A stretch of 42,089 bases of DNA from Thermoplasmatota archaeon (GTDB lineage: Archaea > Thermoplasmatota > Penumbrarchaeia > Penumbrarchaeales > Penumbrarchaeaceae): NCBI GenBank assembly GCA_029762535.1, contig JARVGK010000027.1, forward strand, positions 1 through 42,089, given 5' to 3'. Below, piece by piece: positions 15,253-24,059 of this stretch (positions are counted from its first letter, which is position 1; the number at the start of each line of letters is the position of its first letter). The notes beneath the pieces are model-generated. The model had not been told where the DNA came from. It did no database searches and saw only the letters and a program-made list of their open reading frames with translations. The position numbers and the translations under genes are program-made.

Positions 15253-18200
15253 ATGAAAAGTGACGCAGGTACTAGGAGCATGGCATTATTGATGCTGCTT
15301 ATGATGATATCTCTGCCGTTGTTCGCGCTCGTGAACGTGACGGGGACGATATCATATGAGATGAACAAGCAGCTGACGGCCACGAACTACGAGGAGAAGC
15401 TTCCCGAGATCCGTGCCACGGGCACAGGCGAGGATGCCAAGGTGTTCGTCATCTACGAGGACTACACGACCTTCAACATGCCAAGCATCAAGTTCAAGCG
15501 CTCATCGGACGGAGGGGAAACATTTCCAGATACCTACGACTTCATGCAGTCGCCCAACGACGGGGACAAGCAGTTATGGCCCAGCATGGACAACGAGGGC
15601 GATACGATCGTCGTGGTCTATCTCGACAACAGGTGGAGGACGATCCCCCTCCTTACGGCCGAGATGCTGGTGATGGCCTCGATCTCGAGCAATGGCGGCG
15701 ATTCGTGGACGACCTATAAAGTGACCCCGGAGACGCTTTCCGACTACCCGAGCACTACCATGAGGCAGCTGCATGTCGATATCGACACGAATGGTAACAT
15801 ATTCGTCGTATGGTCGGAGAAGGGGAGGATACGGTTATCATATTCGACAAATAGCGGATCCACCTGGAGCATACCTCAGGATGTGAAGGAGAACGTGGTA
15901 CCCCCCGACGGACAACCTCTCTACGATCAGTTCATGCCGAGCGTTGCCTCGAACGGTGATTATGTGGTGGTCTGCTGGGAGGCAAACCCTGATTGGAAGA
16001 CCTACGTTTATCACAGCAGGGCGTCTGTCCAATCCGGCGGTTCACTCGCTTTCTCAACACCTCAAATACTGCCCGATCTTGGAAAATACCCTTATTCGAG
16101 TTCATACAGGCCAATGATCAGGGATGGACCGGGCAAGTACTTCCATGTCCTATGGTGGGACTTCATCACAAGCCAAACGGCCAATGTCGGAGGGGATCCA
16201 TGGACGCGCGACAGGGCCTCGGTCCTGTATTCCAGGAGCACTGACAACGGAGCGACCTTCTCTATTGGCGGGAAGAAGGGGGCCATCGTCAACTCCTCCA
16301 CTCCTGACGGTTGGCACTCCGCCGGCAACCTGGCCATCGTGCCGAACGGCAACGTCGTGGTGACATGGGTCGATTACACACAGGGCAAGCCTGCCGTTTA
16401 CGCATCCACTTCTGTTGACGGAGTCAACTGGTCACCTCAGGATCGGGTCACCAACTTCCAGGCTTCCACAACCGTTTTCTTCGAGGATCCCAGGATCGCA
16501 TGCGACGATTCCGGGAACGTTCACCTGGCATGGATACAGAGAAGCCAGGGGTCGGCCTCGCAGGGCGACATATACTATTCCCGGAGCGTGATCCCCAACG
16601 ACCCCCCTGCATCGGTCGAGAATCTTCAGGTCTATCTTGACAACAACAACCCCGAGAGCAAGGCCTTCGCCTCCTGGGAATTAAACAGAGAACCCGATTT
16701 CAAGGAATACAGGATATACCTCGGGACAGAGCCGGGATTCATCCTGGGGACTCCAATATACAACACTTCGGTCCAGGACTACCAGCAGCATGAGATGAAG
16801 GCCCTTGCGGCCAATACCAACTATTACCTCAAGATAATGGTCGTGGATTCCGGTGATCTCTCCACCCTCTCCCCCGAAGTGCATTTCAAGACCTTTCCCA
16901 TCAACGAGCCTCCCAGGTTCACAAGGGAGATCCCGACAATATACATGGATGAGGATTCATCCTTCGAGGAAGCGATGAATTTCACCAAGTGGAGGCAGGA
17001 GGGATGGATCTGGGACGACGATTACAACGGTCATGTCGGGCTGCAGTTCGAGATCACGGCCCTTAGCCCCACGCCAAACGTCACCGCCCTCATCCGGGAG
17101 TACGGACTCAACGTCACATACCAGGTCCTCGATCTCTATACCAACAAGCAGAACTGGTTCGGGACCGAGAGGTTCCTACTCAAGGTCATGGACTCGGGGA
17201 AGGACGGTTCCTTCGGAACACCTGACGACAGGTTCTCCATCGCCAATCTTACCGTCAGGGTGAACTCGACCAACGACGTTCCGACGTGGGTGAACTTCGA
17301 GGACCTATCCTCCGGCAGGACCATACCGCTACTATCCAACCAGACGAAGTTGGACCTGCGCGAGACCGATGTTACCGCCATCGAAGGCCAGCTTTATCGC
17401 TTCGCGTTGAGGGGAGATGATGTGGACGGGGATTTCCTCGAGTTCACATGCAGCGATCCCCGAGTGTTGGTCGAGCCCGACAGGCTCGATCCCAGGCTCA
17501 AATCCACTTTCAGGTTCACTCCCATGAACGAAGATGTTCCCGAGGTCACCCTTTTCCTGACAATGTTCGACCGCCCCCTGGCCCAGAGGGACGGTACGGA
17601 GGGCAAGAGGAACCTCACCATGATCATCCCCATAATGAACGTGAACGATGCTCCGTTCTTCATATCGATAGACGAAAAACCCTTCGTGCCCGGAACCGTT
17701 GTAAGGTTCGAGATGCTCGAGGAGAGCACACTGGAGTTCAACGTAACCGGCGACGATCCCGATACAGGGGACGAACTTCGCCTCCTGTCCGATCTGGAGG
17801 ACAGGGTGGTGATCACCAGAACGAACGCAAGCGAGTGGAGCTGGAGGGCGAGGATCGACTCGACCAATGACGATCCAGTCCTGGGATACATAGCCTTCCA
17901 CCTGATACTTCAGGACAAGCAGAGATCGGACCTCGTCATGGCCAGGATCAACATAACCGTGATAAACACCCCAGATCCACCCGAATGGATGAGGCCGGCC
18001 TACGATTACTTCTTCGTGTACGATGAGAAGGACCGATTCGAGTTCGGGGGCGATATCAAACCCGGAGGGGGGGTCATACGGGCCGAATGGGGCGAGACGG
18101 TCAGGTTCGAGGCATACGCCTTCGATTCTGACTACGATGTCCTGAACTACACCTGGACCTTCACCAACAAGATCAACACCTCTCTTGTTTACGTGAAGTA

Positions 18201-19479
18201 TGGTCCGATCGTGAACCTGGAGTTCTATCCCTCGGACGGGGACCTCACAAAGATCCGGAACGAGGACTTCACTGTCAACATAACCGTCTCTGACGGTTTG
18301 TTCCCCGCCATCTACAGGGAGTTCGACATCACGGTATGGCCGGACGACGACAATGACAATGACGGGATCCCGGACCGCAGGGAGAAGTTCTTCTTCGATC
18401 GGCTTGTGGCATCGGAGCAGTACAAGGATTTCGACCCGGTCAAGACCTGGAAGAAGTACGAAGGGGATCCGAATCAATATGATAAATGGAAGGAGGAGTA
18501 CAGGGGCTGGTATCACTACAAATCTTACGAACGCTTGACCCCCGAGGTCCGGAGCAACTGGCTTCTGCTCTTCAACAATTCAGCGGATATCGACAGGGAC
18601 GGCTACAGCAATTTCGAGGAGATCGGTATATGGATACCTCTAGATGACAGGGAGAAAAGGACGCCATACTCCTTGAACATGGACACCATGGACCCATTGA
18701 ACCCGGAGGTCAAGCCGGGTGGTGGTGGAAAATGGCCTCCTTTACCTCCAGATATACCGCCTGAAAAACCCCTGGTCCCTCCCTGGGTCCTATACGTAGG
18801 GGGCTCCATACTGCTGTTTTTGGTCCTCATAGGGACCGGCATATTCGTCATCCTGCGCTGGAACAAGAAGAAGGAGGAGGAGGAGGATATCGAGATCGAA
18901 CGCCGCATAAAGGAGACCGAGAAGAGGCAGGAACAGATCAACAAGCTCTACGGTGGAAAGTACAAGGCCGGAGATGCGATCGGACCGGACCAGTCCACCC
19001 TGAGCGATCTCAGGCTCGACCTCGGAGGCAGCGTCTATCACGAGGAGGGATCCAGCGGGATCGTGGACGAGTCCGGAAAGAAGAAGCAAAGGGACGGTCC
19101 GAATTGGGAATCCACCGTGAGCGGAGGCCCACTATTCGAGAAGACCGACGCCAAATTGGAGTTCGGGGAATCCCTGCAGCTCGAGGCCATAGGGATCGAG
19201 GCCGATATTGGTGAAATGGACCACTCCTCCATAGACGAGGAGGGGCTTTCGAGCTCCATGGACGAGATATTGAACGCGGCGGAGAAATATGATCCATCCA
19301 AGGTAACCTCCACCGACAGGGTTCAGATCGGGGCGATGACCATGGAGCAGAAGAGGCAGATGGAGAACTCCGATGGAGGACCCAGGCTGCCTCCGCCCGG
19401 ACAGGAGCCTCCGAAGGAAGGACCTGCCACCGGCCCCCCGCCCCCTCCGAGACCAACCCCCCCGAAAAAGGAAGAATGA
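15253..19479 (+). CDS. Giant anchored surface protein: sialidase-like propeller, FN3, cadherin/Ig-like repeats, C-terminal TM
   Basis: A 1,408-residue type I membrane protein. The start at 15253 has AGGTGG five bases upstream and yields a signal peptide (LLMLLMMISLPLFALV). Residues ~30-450 carry BNR/sialidase-type Asp-box repeats (SSDGGETF, SSNGGDSWTT, STNSGSTWS, STDNGATFS, SVDGVNWS), implying a beta-propeller. An FN3-like segment follows (FASWELNREPDFKEYRIYLG), then repeated Ig/cadherin-like modules (VNSTNDVPTWV, MNVNDAPFF). DDDNDNDGIPDRRE near 1029 is a calcium-binding thrombospondin-3-like motif. A TM helix lies at ~1177-1203, then a ~205-residue charged cytoplasmic tail ending in polyproline. 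The long tail suggests inside partners. It heads a seven-gene co-directional run. Adhesion or glycan binding is likely; enzyme activity is unproven. Confidence 0.88.
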   Translation: MKSDAGTRSMALLMLLMMISLPLFALVNVTGTISYEMNKQLTATNYEEKLPEIRATGTGEDAKVFVIYEDYTTFNMPSIKFKRSSDGGETFPDTYDFMQSPNDGDKQLWPSMDNEGDTIVVVYLDNRWRTIPLLTAEMLVMASISSNGGDSWTTYKVTPETLSDYPSTTMRQLHVDIDTNGNIFVVWSEKGRIRLSYSTNSGSTWSIPQDVKENVVPPDGQPLYDQFMPSVASNGDYVVVCWEANPDWKTYVYHSRASVQSGGSLAFSTPQILPDLGKYPYSSSYRPMIRDGPGKYFHVLWWDFITSQTANVGGDPWTRDRASVLYSRSTDNGATFSIGGKKGAIVNSSTPDGWHSAGNLAIVPNGNVVVTWVDYTQGKPAVYASTSVDGVNWSPQDRVTNFQASTTVFFEDPRIACDDSGNVHLAWIQRSQGSASQGDIYYSRSVIPNDPPASVENLQVYLDNNNPESKAFASWELNREPDFKEYRIYLGTEPGFILGTPIYNTSVQDYQQHEMKALAANTNYYLKIMVVDSGDLSTLSPEVHFKTFPINEPPRFTREIPTIYMDEDSSFEEAMNFTKWRQEGWIWDDDYNGHVGLQFEITALSPTPNVTALIREYGLNVTYQVLDLYTNKQNWFGTERFLLKVMDSGKDGSFGTPDDRFSIANLTVRVNSTNDVPTWVNFEDLSSGRTIPLLSNQTKLDLRETDVTAIEGQLYRFALRGDDVDGDFLEFTCSDPRVLVEPDRLDPRLKSTFRFTPMNEDVPEVTLFLTMFDRPLAQRDGTEGKRNLTMIIPIMNVNDAPFFISIDEKPFVPGTVVRFEMLEESTLEFNVTGDDPDTGDELRLLSDLEDRVVITRTNASEWSWRARIDSTNDDPVLGYIAFHLILQDKQRSDLVMARINITVINTPDPPEWMRPAYDYFFVYDEKDRFEFGGDIKPGGGVIRAEWGETVRFEAYAFDSDYDVLNYTWTFTNKINTSLVYVKYGPIVNLEFYPSDGDLTKIRNEDFTVNITVSDGLFPAIYREFDITVWPDDDNDNDGIPDRREKFFFDRLVASEQYKDFDPVKTWKKYEGDPNQYDKWKEEYRGWYHYKSYERLTPEVRSNWLLLFNNSADIDRDGYSNFEEIGIWIPLDDREKRTPYSLNMDTMDPLNPEVKPGGGGKWPPLPPDIPPEKPLVPPWVLYVGGSILLFLVLIGTGIFVILRWNKKKEEEEDIEIERRIKETEKRQEQINKLYGGKYKAGDAIGPDQSTLSDLRLDLGGSVYHEEGSSGIVDESGKKKQRDGPNWESTVSGGPLFEKTDAKLEFGESLQLEAIGIEADIGEMDHSSIDEEGLSSSMDEILNAAEKYDPSKVTSTDRVQIGAMTMEQKRQMENSDGGPRLPPPGQEPPKEGPATGPPPPPRPTPPKKEE

Positions 19480-19497
19480 CGATACGGGAGTGATCCC

Positions 19498-20577
19498 TTG
19501 GAGGGTTACATCCTATTCAGGGACGGGACCCTCATCAGGGGATATGCGATGGGCCAGCCAGGGCTGCGCATCGGCAGGACCGTCAGGTTCAGCGGAGGAG
19601 TGGACCCTCATTTCCTCGCAACCGACCCTCAGCAAAGGAACCTGATCATCGCGACCGACAGCCCCGAGCTTGGATCGTTGGGGGCAAGGCCTCTTGTGGA
19701 CCAATCGGCCTCTGTCCAGGCCGTGTCGGTCCTGTGCAGGGACATGGTGGACTTCCCCAGCTACAGGACGAGCTACAGGAACATATCCCATCTGTACTCC
19801 AGGGACGGCGGGTTCATGGTATCCTCCCTTAATATGTCCAAGATACTGAAGAGGGCTAGTGAGGGGGAGGACGCCGCCATTATGGCATTTGCAGGTAAGT
19901 CCGCCGGACCTTCGGCCCTGGAGTCAATGGCCCGATCACTAAAGGAATACCGGCATCAGGACCGATGGGACCCCTCTGCTGGAGCGAGAAGGACCGTTGA
20001 GTTCAAGGACCCTGAAAAGGACGTTGAGTTACTGGTCCTCGATCTCGGGATACGCTCCGGTATGCTGAGGGCACTGAGGTCCCTGTGCAACGTGACCTTT
20101 ATACCTCCGAACCTCACGAACGCACAACGATCTGACAGGAGGTTCGATGCGGCTCTCATATCCAGCGGGCCCGGGTCGATCCCGTCGGAGGAGTTGGTCG
20201 AGATCGTCAGGGCATTCTACAGGTCCACGGGATCGGCCCCGCTCCTCGCGATGGGAATGGGTGCGCTCGCCCTATGCACCGTTCTAGGGAGCGAGCCAAA
20301 ACCCCTCAAGGCCCCTCATCGCTCGATGACCAGGAACGTGATGTTGGGAGAAATATCACTTCCGACATATCAATCGCACGACCACCATCCAGGAGACATC
20401 GAGGATCTCGAGGCATCATTCTTCGGCAATGACGGAACGCCGGAGGTATTGAGCGGGTTCGATGTGAAGGGAAGGAGCGTCACATTGAGCATGGCTGATA
20501 CGCTGCCGGAATTCGGGACCCTTGAAGGGGATCCCCTGATAGAGCTTTTAAGGACGGCCGGGGAGGATGTGACATGA
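19498..20577 (+). CDS. CarA-like pseudoenzyme (degenerate carbamoyl-phosphate synthase small subunit)
   Basis: A 359-residue protein with the full CarA layout. The N-terminal domain starts GYILFRDGTLIRGYAMG (CarA: LEDGT.F.G...G) and continues HFLATDPQQ and FPSYRTSYRNISHLYSRDGG. The class I glutaminase fold follows: ELLVLDLGIRSGMLRALRS, AALISSGPGSIP and APLLAMGMGALALCTVLG. That last segment aligns without gaps to the CarA nucleophile elbow (GICLGHQ), but Gly253 replaces the catalytic Cys and Ala256-Leu257 replace His-Gln. The catalytic His-Glu pair near the C-terminus (FHPE in CarA) is also gone: SVTLSMAD. Glutamine hydrolysis should be impossible. The TTG start has GGGAGTGA four bases upstream. 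The gene overlaps its CarB-like neighbour by four bases, as expected for partner subunits. Function is unknown. Confidence 0.87.
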   Translation: MEGYILFRDGTLIRGYAMGQPGLRIGRTVRFSGGVDPHFLATDPQQRNLIIATDSPELGSLGARPLVDQSASVQAVSVLCRDMVDFPSYRTSYRNISHLYSRDGGFMVSSLNMSKILKRASEGEDAAIMAFAGKSAGPSALESMARSLKEYRHQDRWDPSAGARRTVEFKDPEKDVELLVLDLGIRSGMLRALRSLCNVTFIPPNLTNAQRSDRRFDAALISSGPGSIPSEELVEIVRAFYRSTGSAPLLAMGMGALALCTVLGSEPKPLKAPHRSMTRNVMLGEISLPTYQSHDHHPGDIEDLEASFFGNDGTPEVLSGFDVKGRSVTLSMADTLPEFGTLEGDPLIELLRTAGEDVT

Positions 20578-21899
20578 AGGAGCTCCGCCCGGATGCAACG
20601 GACGGCCCCACGCCATGGCGGGTCGTTCGATTCGCGGATATCCAGACGGAGGTAATGGAGGTGATCCGTATAGGATGCGGTGTGGCCGAGGTCGCAGAGG
20701 ACCCGGCATCCGATCTCAAATTCATCCTCATCCATCCCGTGAACGCATCGACCCTCTTTCCCGAACTGAGGGCCGACGACAAATTGTATATCAGGACCCT
20801 GCCTAAAGCTGGCCGAGAGCTGTGTTCGATATTTATCAAATGCGGCTCTGCGGAATACATCGGATCGATCGAGATGCTTGAAAGCCCCCCTTCATCATGG
20901 ATCCTGGGCCGCAAGGTCCGACCGTTCGGCGAAGGGGAAGCGTTCTGCTCCCCTCCAATGACGCTGCCGCTGGAGATGCAGCGGAAACTGCTCCTATCAT
21001 CCCTGTCCGATGTGAAGCAGAGGCCGGACGGTCTCCATTCCTACAGATGGCTGTGCGAGGCGTCTGTAGGCGCTGCGACGGTGGAATATATCGGCTCCGG
21101 GCAGAACCCGTATTCCGAAGCTCTGTCCTTCATGGTCGGCCGGGACCTAAACACAACTGCATCGGAATTCTTTGACATCCAGGAGGTCCCGATGTTCGAT
21201 ATGCCGCTTACCGAATCGCTTAGGTCCTTCTTCGCCGGGACATCAGGCGTCGGGGACCATCCGGGACATCTTCTGGGAGCCAGGTCCGTGGAGCTCGCTT
21301 TGTCCATGCTCCTTCAGGCCTCCGATGCGGATAACCACCCCTCCCTGGTAAGGTTGAAATCCATTTGTGGGTCCTTGGTCGATGACGTTTCACTATTCAA
21401 CCTCATAGACAGGAGGGAGATGGACCCGTTCTATTTGCAGAAGCTTTTCAAGCTGAACAAGGCCAGGCAGAGGACCGACATGGCCCCCACCTCCTCGGCC
21501 TTCCTGGACAGCCGCACGGTCAACCTGATAGCCTCCTCGAGGCGCAGAGGGCTGACCCGCGAGGAGATATGCCTAATGACGGGAATGGACTTCGATGCGC
21601 TGGCGAAGACGGAGGAGACCTTCGGGATCGTGCCGGGGATCGAGCCGGCCATCGAAGGATGCCATGATGGCATGCCCCCTCTGGTCCTATCATGGCCGGA
21701 GCCTTCCCATGTCTTCGGGGAGGGACAAAAGGATGGCGACACAGGCTCTGAGGACCGGATCCAGGTAACGGATGTGATCCCGGGATGGTCCGATGTGTGT
21801 GACGGAGGAAGGCCACTCTTCGCAGTGCTCGGAGAGGATGTCTTCGATAAACTGAAGGTCAGATATCCCGGGCTAGTCCGAAAAAACACCGCAAAATAA
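20574..21899 (+). CDS. CarB-derived protein: degenerate first ATP-grasp half plus oligomerisation domain
   Basis: A 441-residue protein that follows the N-terminal half of CarB from about E. coli residue 165 to 553. Residues ~80-200 track the ATP-grasp core: YIGSIEMLES, CSPPMTLPLEMQRK (CarB: APAQTLTDKE) and ATVEYIGSGQNPYSEALSFMVG (CarB: EMNPRVSRSSALASKATG), but the metal-binding EMNPR is replaced by YIGSG. Residues ~203-247 match the linker (VPMFDM ... HLLGARSVELALSMLLQ; CarB: IPRFNF ... VMAIGRTQQESLQKALR). Residues ~255-380 match the oligomerisation domain (SLFNLIDRREMDPFYLQKLF, GLTREEICLMTGMDFDAL, CHDGMPPLVLSWPE). The second synthetase half and the allosteric domain are absent. The start overlaps the CarA-like stop as ATGA. 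It probably forms a CarAB-like complex without catalysis. Confidence 0.85.
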   Translation: MKELRPDATDGPTPWRVVRFADIQTEVMEVIRIGCGVAEVAEDPASDLKFILIHPVNASTLFPELRADDKLYIRTLPKAGRELCSIFIKCGSAEYIGSIEMLESPPSSWILGRKVRPFGEGEAFCSPPMTLPLEMQRKLLLSSLSDVKQRPDGLHSYRWLCEASVGAATVEYIGSGQNPYSEALSFMVGRDLNTTASEFFDIQEVPMFDMPLTESLRSFFAGTSGVGDHPGHLLGARSVELALSMLLQASDADNHPSLVRLKSICGSLVDDVSLFNLIDRREMDPFYLQKLFKLNKARQRTDMAPTSSAFLDSRTVNLIASSRRRGLTREEICLMTGMDFDALAKTEETFGIVPGIEPAIEGCHDGMPPLVLSWPEPSHVFGEGQKDGDTGSEDRIQVTDVIPGWSDVCDGGRPLFAVLGEDVFDKLKVRYPGLVRKNTAK

Positions 21900-21909
21900 T
21901 TCTCATTTG

Positions 21910-22500
21910 ATGCCCCATGCCCCCCCTATGGATATCGTCGTCGCAATGACAGGCGCGTCCGGCGCGGGCTACGCCCTGGCCCTTCTCGGAGAGCTCGAGG
22001 GTGAAGAGAGCATCAAGGTCACATTGATCGTCAATTCAACAGCCTTGAGTATAGCTAGCAGGGAATGCGGTGTCGGACCACAAGTATTGAGGAGAATGGT
22101 CTCCGAGATGGTGGATGCCGAGGAAATGGACCATCCCCTGGCTTCCGGATCCAACCGATTCGACGCCCTGGTGGTATGCCCCTGCACCACATCGACGGCC
22201 TCCAAGATAGCATCAGGCATAGCCGACAATCTGGCGACGAGGGCGGCGGCGGTAGCGCTCAAGGAGCGAAGGAGGCTCGTCCTGGTTGTGAGGGAAACCC
22301 CACTCTCGACCCCGGTCCTGAAGAACCTGCACGAACTTTCTACCTGGGGGGCGGTCATACTTCCGGCAAGCCCCCCTTTCTATTCGGGGCCCTCCAGTAT
22401 CGACGACATCTACAGGTCCATCGCGGGCAGGGTCCTCGACATCATCGGGATCGAGAACGAGCTGGTCCCGAGGTACGTTCCCCTAAGGACGGAAGGATGA
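21910..22500 (+). CDS. ubiX: UbiX/Pad1-type flavin prenyltransferase
   Basis: A flavoprotein of ~196 residues that prenylates FMN with dimethylallyl phosphate to make the cofactor of UbiD-type decarboxylases. Visible family motifs: VVAMTGASGAGYA for flavin binding, VVCPCTTSTASKIASGIADNLATRAA and LKERRRLVLVVRETPLSTPVLKNL. These cover the flavin and phosphate sites. The family usually begins just before VxxTGASG, so the internal ATG at 21928 is an equally good start; neither has a clear SD. It begins 10 bases after the CarB-like gene and its stop overlaps the ATG just before the exonuclease start. No ubiD is visible in this window. Confidence 0.93.
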   Translation: MPHAPPMDIVVAMTGASGAGYALALLGELEGEESIKVTLIVNSTALSIASRECGVGPQVLRRMVSEMVDAEEMDHPLASGSNRFDALVVCPCTTSTASKIASGIADNLATRAAAVALKERRRLVLVVRETPLSTPVLKNLHELSTWGAVILPASPPFYSGPSSIDDIYRSIAGRVLDIIGIENELVPRYVPLRTEG

Positions 22501-22502
22501 CC

Positions 22503-23270
22503 ATGTTAAGAAAGAGCTTCATCTTCATTCCCGGTATCGGCTACAGGACTGAGAGGGAGCTGTGGAAGAACGACATAATCACCTGGGACGATTTTCTAAA
22601 GAGGGATAGGGCCCCGATGATCAGCAAGGATAAGAAATGCAGATGCGATTCGATCCTCACCGAGGCCAGTAACAGGCTGGGCTCCGGAGACCTCGGATAT
22701 TTCTCCAGATTGTTCAAGCAGGGAGAATCCTGGAGGCTGTTCTCGACATTCGGTTCGCGGGCGCGTTACCTGGATATAGAGACGACCGGGACACGGAGGG
22801 ACTCCCCTATAACGGTCGTAGGCGTCTGGGACGGGGTTAGATACGATGCCGCGGTGAGAGGTTTCAATCTTTCGACCGAGAAGATAAGGGATATGCTCCA
22901 GGGCGCCAACCTTATCGTAACTTTCAACGGCTCCACGTTCGATCTCCCCCTGCTGAGGCATCAGTTCCCGGGATCCGTCCCGGAGATCCCACATATGGAC
23001 CTTAGGTTCGTGGCCCTGAAATCCGGTTTCAGAGGAGGCCTCAAGGACCTGGAGTTGAATTTCGGGATAAGAAGACCGAGGGAGGTCCAGGGCATGTCCG
23101 GGGAGGATGCGGTGAGGCTGTGGAACATATACGAGAAGGACCACAACCATCAGGCCCTAAAGCTCATATTGAAGTACAACAGGGAGGACATCGTCAATCT
23201 GAAGACCATCTCCCACGAGATCGTCGAAACGCTTACCAACCGGGTCATGCACAGAGGTGTGTCGCAATGA
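22503..23270 (+). CDS. YprB-type DEDD 3'-5' exonuclease (ribonuclease H-like)
   Basis: A 255-residue protein. Residues ~1-40 resemble a helix-hairpin-helix entry (FIFIPGIGYRTERELWKNDI ITWDDFL). The exonuclease core has RYLDIETTGTRRD (Asp and Glu of motif I), LIVTFNGSTFDLPLLR (motif II Asp), MDLRFVALKSGFRGGLKDLE and YNREDIVNL (final Asp), the pattern of the YprB ribonuclease-H-like family that acts on DNA or RNA ends. GGAAGG lies six bases before ATG 22503, so I prefer it over ATG 22497, which directly abuts that site. It overlaps the next gene by four bases (ATGA). Confidence 0.9.
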   Translation: MLRKSFIFIPGIGYRTERELWKNDIITWDDFLKRDRAPMISKDKKCRCDSILTEASNRLGSGDLGYFSRLFKQGESWRLFSTFGSRARYLDIETTGTRRDSPITVVGVWDGVRYDAAVRGFNLSTEKIRDMLQGANLIVTFNGSTFDLPLLRHQFPGSVPEIPHMDLRFVALKSGFRGGLKDLELNFGIRRPREVQGMSGEDAVRLWNIYEKDHNHQALKLILKYNREDIVNLKTISHEIVETLTNRVMHRGVSQ

Positions 23271-24025
23271 GATCGGCTACCATTCCAGTGATGCTCGCAG
23301 CCGCCGTTTTGGCCCTGGTCCTATCCCTCGGGATGGGGGGGGCCAGCACGCAGGACCCCCCATCGCCCAGCGTGGATTCCGTGGCCGCATCCCAGTCCAA
23401 CACGTCCGGTATATACCGGTTCAACCTCTTCATCAACGGGAGCACCGAGGGCCTGGCCGAGAAGGTCAATCTCACATTGCTTGTGATGAACGATACGGGC
23501 TCCTTCGACGGTCCTTGGATCGACCCTATAAATGCCATTTTCCTTGGGAACGGCATATCACTTCGCGGGGTGGGTCCGAACGATGACGAGTGGTCCTCAT
23601 GGGCGTTCCGGCTTGCGATAACCTACCCCCTCGGGAGCGATCCGAGCATAATAACCAACCTGTTCTCGTCGGTTCTTGGGTTGGACCTGTCCGATATCGG
23701 GGATATCGATCCAGACGACATTCCCCAGAACGCGACCCCTCCCGAGGACCTGCGCATATTGGTGAAGGTAAGGGCGTACAACGAGACGGGAGGATATGGC
23801 GAGACCGTGCAGGATATCACCGACCAGCTCCTCATGGCCTTCGACATCCCCACTGGAGATGGAGAGGAGGAAGGGCCAGAACCCGCCCAGGAAAAGAGGG
23901 ACCCCCTCCCGTTCATAGTTCTCGGGATCGGTATTTTACTGGTGTTGATAGCCCTGGCCTTCTGGGCGTACAGGTTTTTCGGAAGGGAGGGAGAAGGTAT
24001 GGGTTACAAACATGAAAGATATTAA
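23267..24025 (+). CDS. Secreted protein with C-terminal membrane anchor, unknown function
   Basis: A 252-residue protein with a signal peptide (VMLAAAVLALVLSLGMGGAS), an extracellular domain of ~180 residues with several possible N-glycosylation sites (NTSG, NGST, NLTL, NDTG, NETGG), and a C-terminal TM helix (FIVLGIGILLVLIALAFWAY) with a short basic tail. GAGGTG lies seven bases before the ATG, which overlaps the exonuclease stop. I do not recognise the ectodomain; its strand-rich pattern suggests a beta-sandwich. It lies between the exonuclease and the MscS gene in the same run. Confidence 0.85.
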   Translation: MRSATIPVMLAAAVLALVLSLGMGGASTQDPPSPSVDSVAASQSNTSGIYRFNLFINGSTEGLAEKVNLTLLVMNDTGSFDGPWIDPINAIFLGNGISLRGVGPNDDEWSSWAFRLAITYPLGSDPSIITNLFSSVLGLDLSDIGDIDPDDIPQNATPPEDLRILVKVRAYNETGGYGETVQDITDQLLMAFDIPTGDGEEEGPEPAQEKRDPLPFIVLGIGILLVLIALAFWAYRFFGREGEGMGYKHERY

Positions 24026-24059
24026 TATTCCAAAACAGTTGTGAGACCGGGGAACGCAG

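Noticed and set aside
17332..18516. 394-residue open frame antisense to the giant surface protein
   Set aside because: It lies fully opposite a well supported gene, has no domain signature and fits the expected shadow of GC-biased codon use.
22065..22502. Long N-terminal extension of the exonuclease frame
   Set aside because: It overlaps the flavin prenyltransferase gene in another frame, its residues look random, and SD GGAAGG marks the start at 22503.
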